Assembly (NCBI RefSeq): GCF_000717345.1
Contig: NZ_JNZA01000022.1
Location: 62,001-126,000, forward strand
Direction of reading: 5' to 3'
Source of the DNA: Streptomyces lydicus
GTDB taxonomy: Bacteria; Actinomycetota; Actinomycetes; Streptomycetales; Streptomycetaceae
Length of the DNA stretch: 64,000 nt
Part shown: positions 25,786-34,307 of the stretch, piece by piece
How positions within the stretch are numbered: the first letter of the stretch is position 1
Layout: the number at the start of each line of letters is the position of its first letter
Program-made: the position numbers and the translations under genes
Notes under the pieces: model-generated
Told to the model about the DNA's origin: nothing
Seen by the model: only the letters and a program-made list of their open reading frames with translations
The model's database searches: none

Positions 25786-27245
25786 GCCCCTAGGTGTAGC
25801 ACCTGCACACCTGGCAGCCCCTCGGCGACCGACGGGTCCCGCACCGTCCCCAGCAGCCGGACGTGCCCGCGCTCAGCCATCCGTACGGCCAGCGACACCA
25901 GCTCGCGCGCCTGTCTGCGGTCCATGCAGCGGTCCATCCCGTCCGCCATGACCGTCATCTGCTGATGAGCCGACGGAATCTCCCCGGCCGGGTCCATGGC
26001 CAGCACTCCCGGCCCGGTGAGCAGTACCAGGGCCAGCGCGAGGAACCTCAGCTCACCGTCACCGAGCTGCTCGACCGGCATCTCGCCCAGCACCCCCCGG
26101 TCGAGCACGACCTGCACGCCCGCCTCACCCAGCCCTCCACCGGACTGCGCGCCGGCCGTGCCACCGCGCCCCGCCGCAGGCACGGCCGCGGCGGCCCCCG
26201 CGCCGGTCGCACCCGAAGCCGTCATCCGCGAGGCCGTCACACCCGCACCCGTCGCGCCCGCACCCGTCGCGCCCGAACCCGCCGCACCCGCACCCGTCAC
26301 GCCCGCCTGCCGCGGCACGGCGCGCAGCCCGTCGACCGGCCCGACGCACGCCTCCCTCACCGCCGCCACCAGGACCGCGTGCCGCCGTGCGCACTCCTGG
26401 CTGGTGCGCGCCAGTACCGCGGGCAGGTTGTCGCAGGACGACCGCAGCCGGCCCTCGTCGTGGCCCTCTCGCGCCTTCCCCGCTCCCTTGCCCCGGCCGC
26501 CCCGGACGCCACTTCCCCGCCCCGCACTCCCCCCGGCACCGCCGGCACTAGCCGTAGCGCCCGTAGCGCCCGCAGCGCCCGGCAGACCCGCGCCGCCCGC
26601 AGCACGCGCACCGCCCGTCCCGCGCATGACCTCCGGCCGCGGATCGCACACGAACGCCGACCGCAGTGCCACCACGACTTGCTCCGCCGCGGCCAGCACC
26701 AGCCGCTGGCCGGCCGTCTTGCCCGCGACACGCAGCGGCAGCAGCGAGGTGCCGAGCCGGTCGTCGGGGAGCGGTGCGCGGGTCACCGGGGTCGCGCCCG
26801 CGGTGTGCCATGCCGCCTGGACGGCGGGGCGGTCCGGATCGGTGAGCGCGGTGGTCAGCAGCGTTTCGCCACCGCCGGTCAACCGCTCACCGACGATGCG
26901 CAGTTCGGGCTCGGCCTGTACGGCGAGGTCGAGGCTCACGGGCCCGGCCGGGCCGCTGACAGTGCAGCCGATCCGGAAGCCGCGCCGCCCCTGGTCGTCG
27001 GGGCGCGCGCCCGCCGGCACACAGGCCGACGGGCCGCCCGCGACATCCCGTACGGCCCGTGCGAGCGATTGCCCGCTCCCGAGCCGCGCGAGGATCTCGT
27101 ACGCCTGTAACGCGCTGGACTTACCGCTTCCGCTTCCGCCGCTCAGCAGGGTCAGCGGACCGAGCGGAAGGACGACGCCACGATGGGCCTTGAAGGCGGA
27201 CAGCCGTAACTCGGTGACCGCCGGTCGCTCACTGTCGGAATTCAT
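25782..27245 (-). CDS. AAA/SMC-type ATP-binding protein of unknown role
   Basis: A 487-residue ABC/RecF-like ATPase. The N-terminus starts a typical SMC/RecF strand (VTELRLSAFKAHRGVVLPLGPLTLLSG) leading to Walker A GGSGSGKSSALQAY (~35-48). The C-terminal half has the signature-like EQLGDGELRFLALALVLL, a Walker B-type LAMDPAGEIPSAHQQMTVM and a switch segment VRLLGTVRDP. Between them lies a ~130-residue low-complexity insertion of Gly, Ala, Thr repeats (GATGAG units, encoded around 26180-26320) that replaces the usual coiled coil. It overlaps the MazG gene, suggesting the pair act together in nucleotide or DNA quality control; this is inference. Confidence 0.75.
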   Translation of the reverse strand: MNSDSERPAVTELRLSAFKAHRGVVLPLGPLTLLSGGSGSGKSSALQAYEILARLGSGQSLARAVRDVAGGPSACVPAGARPDDQGRRGFRIGCTVSGPAGPVSLDLAVQAEPELRIVGERLTGGGETLLTTALTDPDRPAVQAAWHTAGATPVTRAPLPDDRLGTSLLPLRVAGKTAGQRLVLAAAEQVVVALRSAFVCDPRPEVMRGTGGARAAGGAGLPGAAGATGATASAGGAGGSAGRGSGVRGGRGKGAGKAREGHDEGRLRSSCDNLPAVLARTSQECARRHAVLVAAVREACVGPVDGLRAVPRQAGVTGAGAAGSGATGAGATGAGVTASRMTASGATGAGAAAAVPAAGRGGTAGAQSGGGLGEAGVQVVLDRGVLGEMPVEQLGDGELRFLALALVLLTGPGVLAMDPAGEIPSAHQQMTVMADGMDRCMDRRQARELVSLAVRMAERGHVRLLGTVRDPSVAEGLPGVQVLHLGA

Positions 27246-27300
27246 GCGGGGACGCTATGCAACGCCCGGACCGGAGAACCGTTCCGCCCGACAGCTCTTC

Positions 27301-27690
27301 CTACGAACGGGGGACGGCTCCCGCTACCGACTCGGCGACTTCGGTGCCCACCGGGGCGAGCAGGAAGACGTTGGTGTCGACCCGGTGCATCCCACTGCCG
27401 AGCCCGAAGACGACACCGCTGGAGAAGTCCAGGATGCGCTTGGCGACGTCGGTGTCGGCGCTGCTGAGGTCCAGCAGGACCGGGATCTGCGCCATGAGGT
27501 ACTCGGCGACCTCACGTGCGTCCGCGAAGGTCTGCACGCGGATGACGATGAACCGCCGCATCTCCTCCGCCGGTTCCTCGTCAGGGAGGGCGCGGTGGTC
27601 GGGCCAGGAGGGCCATTCACTGCTGCTGCGGAGCGGGACGACCTCGGCGAGCCCTTCCCACTGCTCGTCGGTGGCATCTGGGCCGTTCAC
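27301..27690 (-). CDS. SepF-like cell-division protein
   Basis: A 129-residue protein whose residues ~40-125 form a SepF domain: FIVIRVQTFADAREVAEYLMAQIPVLLDL, then DVAKRILDFSSGVVFGLGSGMHRVDTNVFLLAP, the conserved R-x-x-DF-x-SG and G-x-x-x-R-V-D core. SepF binds FtsZ and membrane; Streptomyces have one SepF in the dcw cluster plus two SepF-like proteins (SflA, SflB). This gene is away from ftsZ and near arcA/argF, as I recall for SflB in S. coelicolor, so it may be that paralogue. The N-terminal amphipathic helix of true SepF is not evident. GTG 27690 follows GAGGTG. Confidence 0.8.
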   Translation of the reverse strand: MNGPDATDEQWEGLAEVVPLRSSSEWPSWPDHRALPDEEPAEEMRRFIVIRVQTFADAREVAEYLMAQIPVLLDLSSADTDVAKRILDFSSGVVFGLGSGMHRVDTNVFLLAPVGTEVAESVAGAVPRS

Positions 27691-27910
27691 CGAATCACCT
27701 CACCCAGAGGAGCGCTGGCTGTCTGCGGTATCTGCATCGCACAATTCTAGGGATAAACATACAAAGCTCGGCGGACGCGACACACGCCGCGGACGCCCCT
27801 TTCCATCCTGCACCATGCCCCTTGACCTGTGCTGACATCCGCGGCAGATATCCTGCGTCGAGATTCTGTGTGCCTGTTCATCCCCCCTTGTGAAGGAGGT
27901 CGGTTCTGTC

Positions 27911-29068
27911 GTGAGCACTGATCCTCCCGGCCGTCGGCCACGTAGCCTGCGCGGCCTGCGCAAACCAGCGAAGAAGCGGCCCTCCGGGCCCTCGCCCGTC
28001 ACGCCGCCGGACGATTCCGGGCCCGCTCGGCCCGCGGACGAGAACAGCAGCAGCGTCATCACCGCCGCGCTCTATCAGGACGGGCACCGCGTCAGTACCC
28101 ACGACAGCCTCGCGGATACGTTCCGCCAGCTGCGCGATACCCCCGACACCATGGCGTGGATCGGGCTGTACCACCCCTCACCCTCCGAACTGGTCTCCCT
28201 GGCCTCGGAGTTCGACCTCCATCCGCTCGCCGTCGAGGACGCGATGGAGGCCCACCAGCGCCCCAAACTGGAACGCTACGGCGGCACCCTCTTCGTTGTC
28301 CTGCGCGCCGCGCGCTATCTGGACGACCCCGAAGAGGTCGACTTCGGCGAGCTGCACGTCTTCGTCGGCCGGGACTTCGTGATCACCGTCCGGCACGGCG
28401 GCGCACCCGACCTCTCAGCCGTCCGCCGTCGCCTGGAGAGCGCCCCCGAACTCCTCAAGCGCGGTCCCGAAGCCGTCCTCTACGCGATCCTCGACGCCGT
28501 CGTCGACGGCTATGAGCCGGTCGTCGCCGGGGTCCAGAACGACATCGACGAGATCGAGACAGAGGTCTTCGGCGGCGACCCGTACGTCTCCCGGCGCATC
28601 TATGAACTCTCCCGCGAGGTCGTCGAGTTCCAGCGCGCGACCCGCCCGCTCAACGGCATGCTGGAGAGCCTCACCGCGGGCTTCGAGAAGTACGCCATCG
28701 ACGAGGAACTGCGCCGCTACCTGCGGGACGTGGCCGACCACGTCCTGCACACCACGGACCGGGTGGACGGCTTCCGGCAGGCTCTGCAGGACATCCTCGC
28801 CGTCAACGCGACGCTGGTGAACCAACAGCAGAACGCCGAAATGCGCGCCCTGGCCGAGGCCGGCTTCGAGCAGAACGAGGAGATCAAGAAGATCTCCTCC
28901 TGGGCCGCCATCCTCTTCGCGCCGACCCTCGTCGGGACGATCTACGGCATGAACTTCGGCCACATGCCGGAGCTGCACTGGTCGTTCGGCTATCCCTTCG
29001 CCATCGTCCTGATGGCGGTGGTCTGCATCAGCCTGTACCTCATCTTCAAGCGGCGGGACTGGCTCTGA
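27911..29068 (+). CDS. corA: CorA-family magnesium/cobalt transporter
   Basis: A 385-residue CorA channel subunit. After a Pro/Ser-rich ~45-residue tail comes the cytoplasmic domain (ALYQDGHRVSTHDSL ... LHVFVGRDFVITVRH), the long stalk helix and two C-terminal membrane helices joined by the signature YGMNFGHMPEL (GMN motif, ~350). A perfect AAGGAGGT (27893-27900) lies 10 nt before GTG 27911, which fixes this start over the frame opening at 27890. It forms a homopentameric Mg2+ uptake channel in the membrane. The gene stands alone, divergent from the SepF-like gene. Confidence 0.94.
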   Translation: MSTDPPGRRPRSLRGLRKPAKKRPSGPSPVTPPDDSGPARPADENSSSVITAALYQDGHRVSTHDSLADTFRQLRDTPDTMAWIGLYHPSPSELVSLASEFDLHPLAVEDAMEAHQRPKLERYGGTLFVVLRAARYLDDPEEVDFGELHVFVGRDFVITVRHGGAPDLSAVRRRLESAPELLKRGPEAVLYAILDAVVDGYEPVVAGVQNDIDEIETEVFGGDPYVSRRIYELSREVVEFQRATRPLNGMLESLTAGFEKYAIDEELRRYLRDVADHVLHTTDRVDGFRQALQDILAVNATLVNQQQNAEMRALAEAGFEQNEEIKKISSWAAILFAPTLVGTIYGMNFGHMPELHWSFGYPFAIVLMAVVCISLYLIFKRRDWL

Positions 29069-29156
29069 GCGACGCGCGGGCATGAGGTGACGCCTTGCAT
29101 GCCATGCCGTCCTGTCAGACCGATCGTGCAACCGGCGGCGGATCAACGGGCGTTGG

Positions 29157-29876
29157 TCAGTCGCCTATGAAGTACAGCTCTTCCATCGTCCGGGTGTAGG
29201 ACTCGGTGTGCCGCACGCGGAAGACGGAGGTCTTGAGGCTTGCCATGGGCCACGGGTCGGCCTCTCCCAGTGCGAGGGTGGCGAAGTCGGCCCATGCGAC
29301 GTCGCCGGGATCGGCGTCGAAGTCGATGTCATGCTCTTCCAGGACGTCGGCGCCGATGCCCAGCGCCGCCGCGACGGCATGAGGGTCACCGGTCAGTTGC
29401 CACGGATCCATCGTGGGCCACCCCGAGGCGTGGAACATCGGCCCTTCCGGCAGGTGGATGATGTCCTCGGTATGGTCCTCGCCGCAGTCCACCTCGACCC
29501 GGCCGACGATCCGCGCGTCGGGGAACCGCTCCCGCAGCCTGGTCACCTCGTACAGCAGGGGGGTGCCATTGCCGTCGTCGACCATCGCCGGATCCGATAT
29601 CGCCAGCACGTTGCCCCAGCACCCGACCTGGATGACATCCAGGTCCGCGCGCGTCGCCAGATAGGGGGTCGCGTAGGCGACCACCGGGTCGAGCTCTTCG
29701 AGGACCGCGTCGACGGTCGGGAACGCCTCGGCGAACGCCCGTGCCGCGACGGGGTCGTTGGGCGGCAGGTCCTCGGCGCGGACCGCGAACGGGGGTTGCA
29801 GGACGGTGATGTTGTAGTGGCCACCGCCCCGGACCATCCGGTCGGACGGCCGGGTCCAGAAGTTGATGTCAGTCAT
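29157..29876 (-). CDS. Hypothetical protein (possible DUF6333 family)
   Basis: A 239-residue acidic soluble protein beginning MTDINFWTRPSDRMVRGG. It has no signal peptide, membrane helix or recognised catalytic motif. Segments such as GCWGNVLAISDPAM, ARIVGRVEVDCGEDHTEDIIHLPEG and HASGWPTMDPW look like a Streptomyces-specific family, possibly DUF6333, recalled from memory only. The start ATG at 29876 is preferred over an upstream in-frame codon at 29906 because the MTD(I)xFW opening matches the family. It is flanked by corA and the DNA glycosylase gene and seems monocistronic. Confidence 0.65.
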   Translation of the reverse strand: MTDINFWTRPSDRMVRGGGHYNITVLQPPFAVRAEDLPPNDPVAARAFAEAFPTVDAVLEELDPVVAYATPYLATRADLDVIQVGCWGNVLAISDPAMVDDGNGTPLLYEVTRLRERFPDARIVGRVEVDCGEDHTEDIIHLPEGPMFHASGWPTMDPWQLTGDPHAVAAALGIGADVLEEHDIDFDADPGDVAWADFATLALGEADPWPMASLKTSVFRVRHTESYTRTMEELYFIGD

Positions 29877-29983
29877 GCGCGGCACCATAGTGCGGGGCAC
29901 TGACAACGCACTCGCTGGACGGGGCTCGCCAACTCCCGCCGGCCTGCGCGGTGTCAGCTGCCCGGGCGCCGACCCGGGCCGGG

Positions 29984-30850
29984 CTACTTCAGCAGCCGTG
30001 ACAGACGGCGGTCGGCCAGCGGCTTGCCGCCGGTTTGGCAGGTGGGGCAGTACTGCAACGCGGAATCGCTGAACGACACCTCGCGGATCGTGTCGCCGCA
30101 GACCGGGCAGGTCTCGCCGGTGCGCCCGTGTACCCGCAGCCCGCTCCTCTTCCCCTCCTTGAGGTCCGCCGGCGCCAGCCCGCGGGCCCGTTCGACCGCT
30201 TCGCCCAGCGTCGCGCCGACCGCCGTGTACAGGCGGGTCACCTCGTCCTCGGACAGCGTGGCGGCCAGCTTGAACGGCGACATCCGCGCCGCGTGCAGGA
30301 TCTCGTCCGAGTAGGCGTTGCCGATCCCCGCCAGCACGCTCTGGTCCCGCAGGACTCCCTTGATCTGCCGCCGCTCCCCCGCCAGCATCCCGGCGAAGGC
30401 AGCCCCGGTGAAGTCCTCGGACAGGGGATCGGGCCCCAGCCGCGCGATCCCCGGCACCTCCTGCGGATCGGCCACGACATACACCGCGAGGTGTTTCTGG
30501 GTACCCGCCTCAGTCACGTCGAAGCCCGCCCCGTCCGGTGCGGAGAGCCGCACCCGCAGCGCCAGCGGTCCCTTGCCCGGGCGGGGCGGCGCCGCCGGCA
30601 GCCGCTCGCTCCACCGCACCCACCCCGCCCTGGCCAGATGCATCACCAGGTACAGCCCGTCGGCCCGCAGCGCCAGAAACTTCCCGTGGCGCGTCACCCC
30701 GTCGAACGTCCGCCCCTCCAGCGCGGTCACCGGCGGCTCGAAGGTCTTCAACGCGGCCACCGACACCGGATACACCCGCGCGACCGTCCGGCCGGCCAGC
30801 CGCTCCTCCAGGAACCGGCCCAGCGCCTCCACCTCGGGCATCTCAGGCAT
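29984..30850 (-). CDS. Fpg/Nei family DNA glycosylase
   Basis: A 288-residue formamidopyrimidine-DNA glycosylase/endonuclease VIII-type enzyme. After Met removal the N-terminal Pro-Glu (MPEMPEVEAL) supplies the catalytic amine and acid. The helix-two-turn-helix GVLRDQSVLAGIGNAYSDEIL (~185-205) and the C-terminal zinc finger CPVCGD...YCPTCQT are intact. It excises oxidised bases and nicks the abasic site. Start ATG 30850 is chosen because it places Pro next to the initiator Met in the PExPEVE form usual for the Streptomyces enzymes; an internal Met three residues on would also give PE. It stands alone. Confidence 0.92.
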   Translation of the reverse strand: MPEMPEVEALGRFLEERLAGRTVARVYPVSVAALKTFEPPVTALEGRTFDGVTRHGKFLALRADGLYLVMHLARAGWVRWSERLPAAPPRPGKGPLALRVRLSAPDGAGFDVTEAGTQKHLAVYVVADPQEVPGIARLGPDPLSEDFTGAAFAGMLAGERRQIKGVLRDQSVLAGIGNAYSDEILHAARMSPFKLAATLSEDEVTRLYTAVGATLGEAVERARGLAPADLKEGKRSGLRVHGRTGETCPVCGDTIREVSFSDSALQYCPTCQTGGKPLADRRLSRLLK

Positions 30851-31541
30851 AACCCCAGTCTGACCCGCCCCGCACACGCCCGCACGAAAGACCATCGGCC
30901 GCACCCCACGAACGAGGGCGACGGCCCGTGCAGCCGAGCCGGGCGCGGTCTCCGCAGTTCAATCGGGTGCGGCGGCCCGTACCGGCAGGTCGGAGCCGTT
31001 CGGTGGAGGGCTTCGGGCGGTTCTGCGCTACCCGATGGGGCCCTGCAGTCCACCGCCGCCGGTGGGAGAGGTCGGCCGGTAGTGGTTGATCAGGCCCGCG
31101 TGCTGGTTGGGGCGGGCGGGCCGGTGGGAATCGGGGTGGTCAAGGCGCGGCCGGCGGCCATGCAGCACAAACCCCGCAATGCGGGAGGTTAACCGGCTCA
31201 GGCTGGCTTTCATCAGTCCTCCGCTCGAAGCGTTCGGGTACGACAACTCTACGCGCGAAGGGATGGGAATTTCCGTCAAGTCGGCTTGGAATTCGTGGGA
31301 GTTGGGGCCACGGCAGTGTGCCAATGACGGTGGACGGGCTCAGGCCCGCCGTGCCGGCCTGAAAACGCTCTGACCAGGGCGTTCAAGGAACGTCCAAGGT
31401 TGCCGCAAGGTGGCGCCCGCACTCTTGTCGAGGAGAAGAGGAAGAAGAGGAGACGGAGGGCCGCGGGTCTTTGCCCCTTCGGAAGGGGCCGTGCTCAGCG
31501 TCCGGTCCGTCTGCCGTTCGACTGGCGACCAGAGGAGTCAC
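30851..31541. other. Intergenic region with a possible small ORF
   Basis: This 691-bp stretch lies between the glycosylase and a small secreted protein gene. It includes AT-richer sequence at 31225-31310 and a purine-rich GAGGAGAAGAGG-type run at 31428-31455. On the minus strand a 61-codon frame (31028-31213) with GGAGG before its ATG is listed separately. Otherwise I see no gene. Confidence 0.4.
31028..31213 (-). CDS. Possible small peptide gene, 61 residues
   Basis: A short frame from ATG 31213 with GGAGG 4 nt upstream. The product starts MKASLSRLTSRIAGFVLHG, is rich in Arg, His and Pro in the middle and ends with a Gly-rich GGGGLQGPIG tail. It has no transmembrane segment or known motif. 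The AT-richer block just upstream (31225-31310) could be its promoter. It might be a real small protein or a chance frame; the ribosome-binding site and the Lys-Ala-Ser start speak for it. Confidence 0.3.
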   Translation of the reverse strand: MKASLSRLTSRIAGFVLHGRRPRLDHPDSHRPARPNQHAGLINHYRPTSPTGGGGLQGPIG

Positions 31542-31880
31542 ATGCGTAAGAAGATCGCAGCACTGGCCCTTGCCTGCGGTGCCTTCACGGCGCTCGCCGC
31601 ACCCATGGGCACCGCCCAGGCGCTGCCCGCCCCCGGCCAGGCAGCTGCCGGGTCGTGCGCCCGTCCTTGGCACGACGGCAACACGTACGGATACGGCTGC
31701 ACGGGGTATCCCGCGGGCTACAAAGTCCAAGCTTCGGCGCAATGCAACAACGGCGGTTGGGCGTACGGCAACAAGGTCTCGATATCGGGCAGCGGTTACG
31801 GGTGGTCGTACGCCTACTGCGCCGGCAAGGGCGGCTACAAGCTCGGGACGGGCGGTTACCTCATCCTCGGTCCTGCGTAG
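31542..31880 (+). CDS. Small secreted Gly/Tyr-rich protein
   Basis: A 112-residue exported protein with a clear Sec signal peptide (MRKKIAALALACGAFTALA...GTAQA, cleavage likely after AQA at ~28). The mature part contains four Cys (GSCARPW, YGCTGY, AQCNNGG, YAYCAGKGG), many Gly, Tyr and Trp, and repeats such as YGYGC / GYGWSYAYC. It resembles small extracellular proteins that Streptomyces secrete in quantity, whose roles are mostly unknown. ATG 31542 follows AGAGGAG by 6 nt, which favours it over the long upstream frame opening at 31410. Confidence 0.78.
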   Translation: MRKKIAALALACGAFTALAAPMGTAQALPAPGQAAAGSCARPWHDGNTYGYGCTGYPAGYKVQASAQCNNGGWAYGNKVSISGSGYGWSYAYCAGKGGYKLGTGGYLILGPA

Positions 31881-32048
31881 CTTCGTGCCGGTGTGGCCTC
31901 GGCTCGGCGCGCGGTCTGCGGGTGGCCGCGGGCGGGGGCGGTCGCCGCGTTCGGGCGTAGCGGCCCGAACGCGGCGGATTTCGAGGCCGAGGGGGCCTTC
32001 GATGCGCCGCCGGACGCCCTGGTGGGGGGGCCTGTGGGGGCGGGCGGG

Positions 32049-32912
32049 TCAGCGGGCCAGGCGGCCCAGGAGGGAGGAGGCGGCCGCGATGCCGAGGGCG
32101 GCGGAGCCGACGAGGACGCCGAAGTCCAGGGCCAGATGGGCGTGGGTGCCCAGCAGCAGGCCGCGTAGCGCGTCGACCTGGTAGCTGAGGGGGTTGATCC
32201 GGCTGACGGTCTGGAGCCAGCCGGGCATGATCGCCACCGGGTACAGGGCGTTGGAGGCGAAGAACAGCGGCATGGTGATGGCCTGGCCGATGCCCATCAG
32301 GCGGTCGCGGGTCAGCACGATGCCCGCGATGCTCATCGACAGGCAGGAGAAGAAGGCCGAGCCGAGGACCACCGCGACGGCCACGCCTAGCAGGCGCAGC
32401 GGGTTCCAGGTCATGGCCACGCCCAGCAGGGCGGCGATGACGATCACGACGACGGCCTGGATCAGCGCCTTCACCCCGGCGGCGAAGCCCTTGCCGGCGA
32501 TCAGGGCGGAGCGCGGGGTCGGGGTCACCAGCAGCTTCGTGAGGATGCCGGCGTCCCGCTCCCAGATGATCATGATGCCGTAGAAGATCGCGATGAACAT
32601 GGCGGACTGGGCGATGATGCCGGGCGCCAGATAGTCGATGTACGGGATGCCGCCGGTGGGAATGGCCTTGATGCGGGTGAAGGTCTCGCCGAAGACCAGG
32701 AGCCAGAGGGCCGGCTGGACCGCCCGGGTGTACAGCTCGGTGCGGTCGTGGCGCAGCTTCTGGAGTTCGACCACGCACATCGCCACGACCCGGGCGGGCA
32801 GCACCCGCCAGCCGGTGCGGGAGCGCGGCGGGACGAGCAGCAGGTCCAGCCGGCCGCTGCCGGTGGGGCCGTCAGCCGACGCGGTGTGCGGTGCGGCGGG
32901 TGCTTCGGACAT
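32049..32912 (-). CDS. ABC-2 type transporter permease
   Basis: A 287-residue membrane protein with about six transmembrane helices: e.g. AVQPALWLLVFGETF, GIIAQSAMFIAIFYGIMII, ALIQAVVVIVIAALLGVAM, AVAVVLGSAFFSCLSM and a C-terminal FGVLVGSAALGIAAA. The cytoplasmic ERDAGILTKLLVTPTPR segment and AISMPLF-type helix are the ABC-2 (DrrB-like) signature. It pairs with the upstream ATPase, whose gene it overlaps by 41 bp; AGGAGA precedes ATG 32912. Together they probably export a hydrophobic compound or drug. Confidence 0.88.
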   Translation of the reverse strand: MSEAPAAPHTASADGPTGSGRLDLLLVPPRSRTGWRVLPARVVAMCVVELQKLRHDRTELYTRAVQPALWLLVFGETFTRIKAIPTGGIPYIDYLAPGIIAQSAMFIAIFYGIMIIWERDAGILTKLLVTPTPRSALIAGKGFAAGVKALIQAVVVIVIAALLGVAMTWNPLRLLGVAVAVVLGSAFFSCLSMSIAGIVLTRDRLMGIGQAITMPLFFASNALYPVAIMPGWLQTVSRINPLSYQVDALRGLLLGTHAHLALDFGVLVGSAALGIAAASSLLGRLAR

Positions 32913-33801
32913 CGCGGAAGTCTCCTGACCGCTCGTCGAGGCCGCTGCCGGCGACGTCCCGGAAGACGTCCTCAAGCGTCGGCGTGGCGTCGGCTGAGCG
33001 CGAGGCGAGTGGTGCGGAGGAAGGCGTGGGTGGGGTGGCGGCGGTGGCGGTGGCGGCCGCTCGGCGGCGGGTGCGCAGGGCCTCCTTGAGGTCGTCCGGG
33101 GTCCCGAGGGCCCTGATGCGGCCGAGGTGCATCAGGGCCACGCGGTCGCAGTACTGGTCGGCCTCGTCCATGTAGTGGGTGGTGACCAGGACGGTCATGC
33201 CGGTGGCGGCGCGTACGGCGTTGATGTGTTCCCAGACGGACGTGCGGGCGATCGGGTCCAGGCCGATGGTGGGCTCGTCGAGCATCAGCAGACGGGGTGC
33301 GCTGACCAGTGCCTGGGCGAGTTCGAGGCGGCGGATCATGCCGCCGGAGTAGGTCTTGGCGAGCCGGCCGGCCGCTTCGGTGAGGCCGACGGCGGCCAGC
33401 GCCTGGGCGACACGCTCGGTGCGCTCGCGGCGCGGGACGTCGAAGACCCGGGCGAACAGCGTGACGTTCTCCCGGCCGGTCAGCCCGGCGTCGGCGGAGA
33501 GCTGCTGCGGGACGTAGCCCAGCAGCCGGCGGACCGCCATCCGCTCCTTCGCCGCGTCATGGCCGTACACCCGCACCGTGCCGGCCGGCACGGGCAGCAG
33601 GGTGGTGATGCAGCGGATCAGGGTGGTCTTGCCCGCGCCGTTCGGGCCGAGCAGGCCGAAGACCTCGCCGGGGCGTACGGAGAGGTCCACGCCGTCCACG
33701 GCCGTGGTCTCGCCGAAGGAGTAGCGCAGGGCCCGGCAGGTCACGGCGTCGGGCCGGGGACCGCCGTCCGGGGTCGGGCGGCGCTCGCCGTCAGTGGTCA
33801 T
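32872..33801 (-). CDS. ABC transporter ATP-binding protein (DrrA-like)
   Basis: A 309-residue ATPase of the daunorubicin-resistance type. Walker A is GLLGPNGAGKTTLI (~50-63), the signature is KTYSGGMIRRLELAQAL (~143-159), Walker B LLMLDEPTIGLDP (~165-177) and the H-loop VTTHYMDEADQYCD. The C-terminus carries the usual LEDVFRDV tail. It lies between the MarR regulator, which it overlaps by 11 bp, and the permease, in a three-gene drug-exporter operon. Confidence 0.93.
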   Translation of the reverse strand: MTTDGERRPTPDGGPRPDAVTCRALRYSFGETTAVDGVDLSVRPGEVFGLLGPNGAGKTTLIRCITTLLPVPAGTVRVYGHDAAKERMAVRRLLGYVPQQLSADAGLTGRENVTLFARVFDVPRRERTERVAQALAAVGLTEAAGRLAKTYSGGMIRRLELAQALVSAPRLLMLDEPTIGLDPIARTSVWEHINAVRAATGMTVLVTTHYMDEADQYCDRVALMHLGRIRALGTPDDLKEALRTRRRAAATATAATPPTPSSAPLASRSADATPTLEDVFRDVAGSGLDERSGDFRDVRSTRRTAHRVG

Positions 33802-34255
33802 GGGCCTCCTCCGTCTCCTCGCTCAGGTTGTGGGCGAGCCTGCGCAGTGCCGGGAGGGCCGCGGCCAGCGCCGCCTGGTCGGCCTCGGACAGCCGCGCGA
33901 CCTGCTCGCGTACCAGGGCACTGCGGCGGACCTCCCAGTCGTGCAGCCGGGACCGCGCGGCCGGGGTGGGGAACAGCAGGGCCGAGCGGCGGTCGTCTGG
34001 GGCGGTCTCGCGGCGCAGACAGCCGGCCCGGGTGAGCTGGTTGACGAGGGTGGAGACCGAATTGCCCGCGAGGCAGAGTTCCTTCGCGGCGGCCGACACC
34101 CGTATGCCGGGGCGGTCGGTGACCAGGCGCAGGAGTTCCACCTGCGCACCGCGCAGGCGGGGGACGGTCAGGCCGGCCCGCAGCCGGCGCCGGATGAGGC
34201 GCTGGACGCCGGCCAGTACGTCGGCGAGCGAGTCGGGGAACTCCCCTGCAGCCAT
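33791..34255 (-). CDS. MarR family transcriptional regulator
   Basis: A 154-residue winged-helix dimer-type regulator. The recognition region is RVSAAAKELCLAGNSVSTLVNQLTRAGCLRRE and the wing APDDRRSALLFPT; the protein ends in a helix for dimerisation. It is the first gene of the operon with the ABC ATPase and permease and overlaps the ATPase start, so it very likely controls that exporter and responds to its substrate. Confidence 0.9.
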   Translation of the reverse strand: MAAGEFPDSLADVLAGVQRLIRRRLRAGLTVPRLRGAQVELLRLVTDRPGIRVSAAAKELCLAGNSVSTLVNQLTRAGCLRRETAPDDRRSALLFPTPAARSRLHDWEVRRSALVREQVARLSEADQAALAAALPALRRLAHNLSEETEEAHDH

Positions 34256-34307
34256 ACCGCCGATTTTAGGTCTCAGTGAGAGCTAGTGGCATCCCGTAGG
34301 GGCGCGC

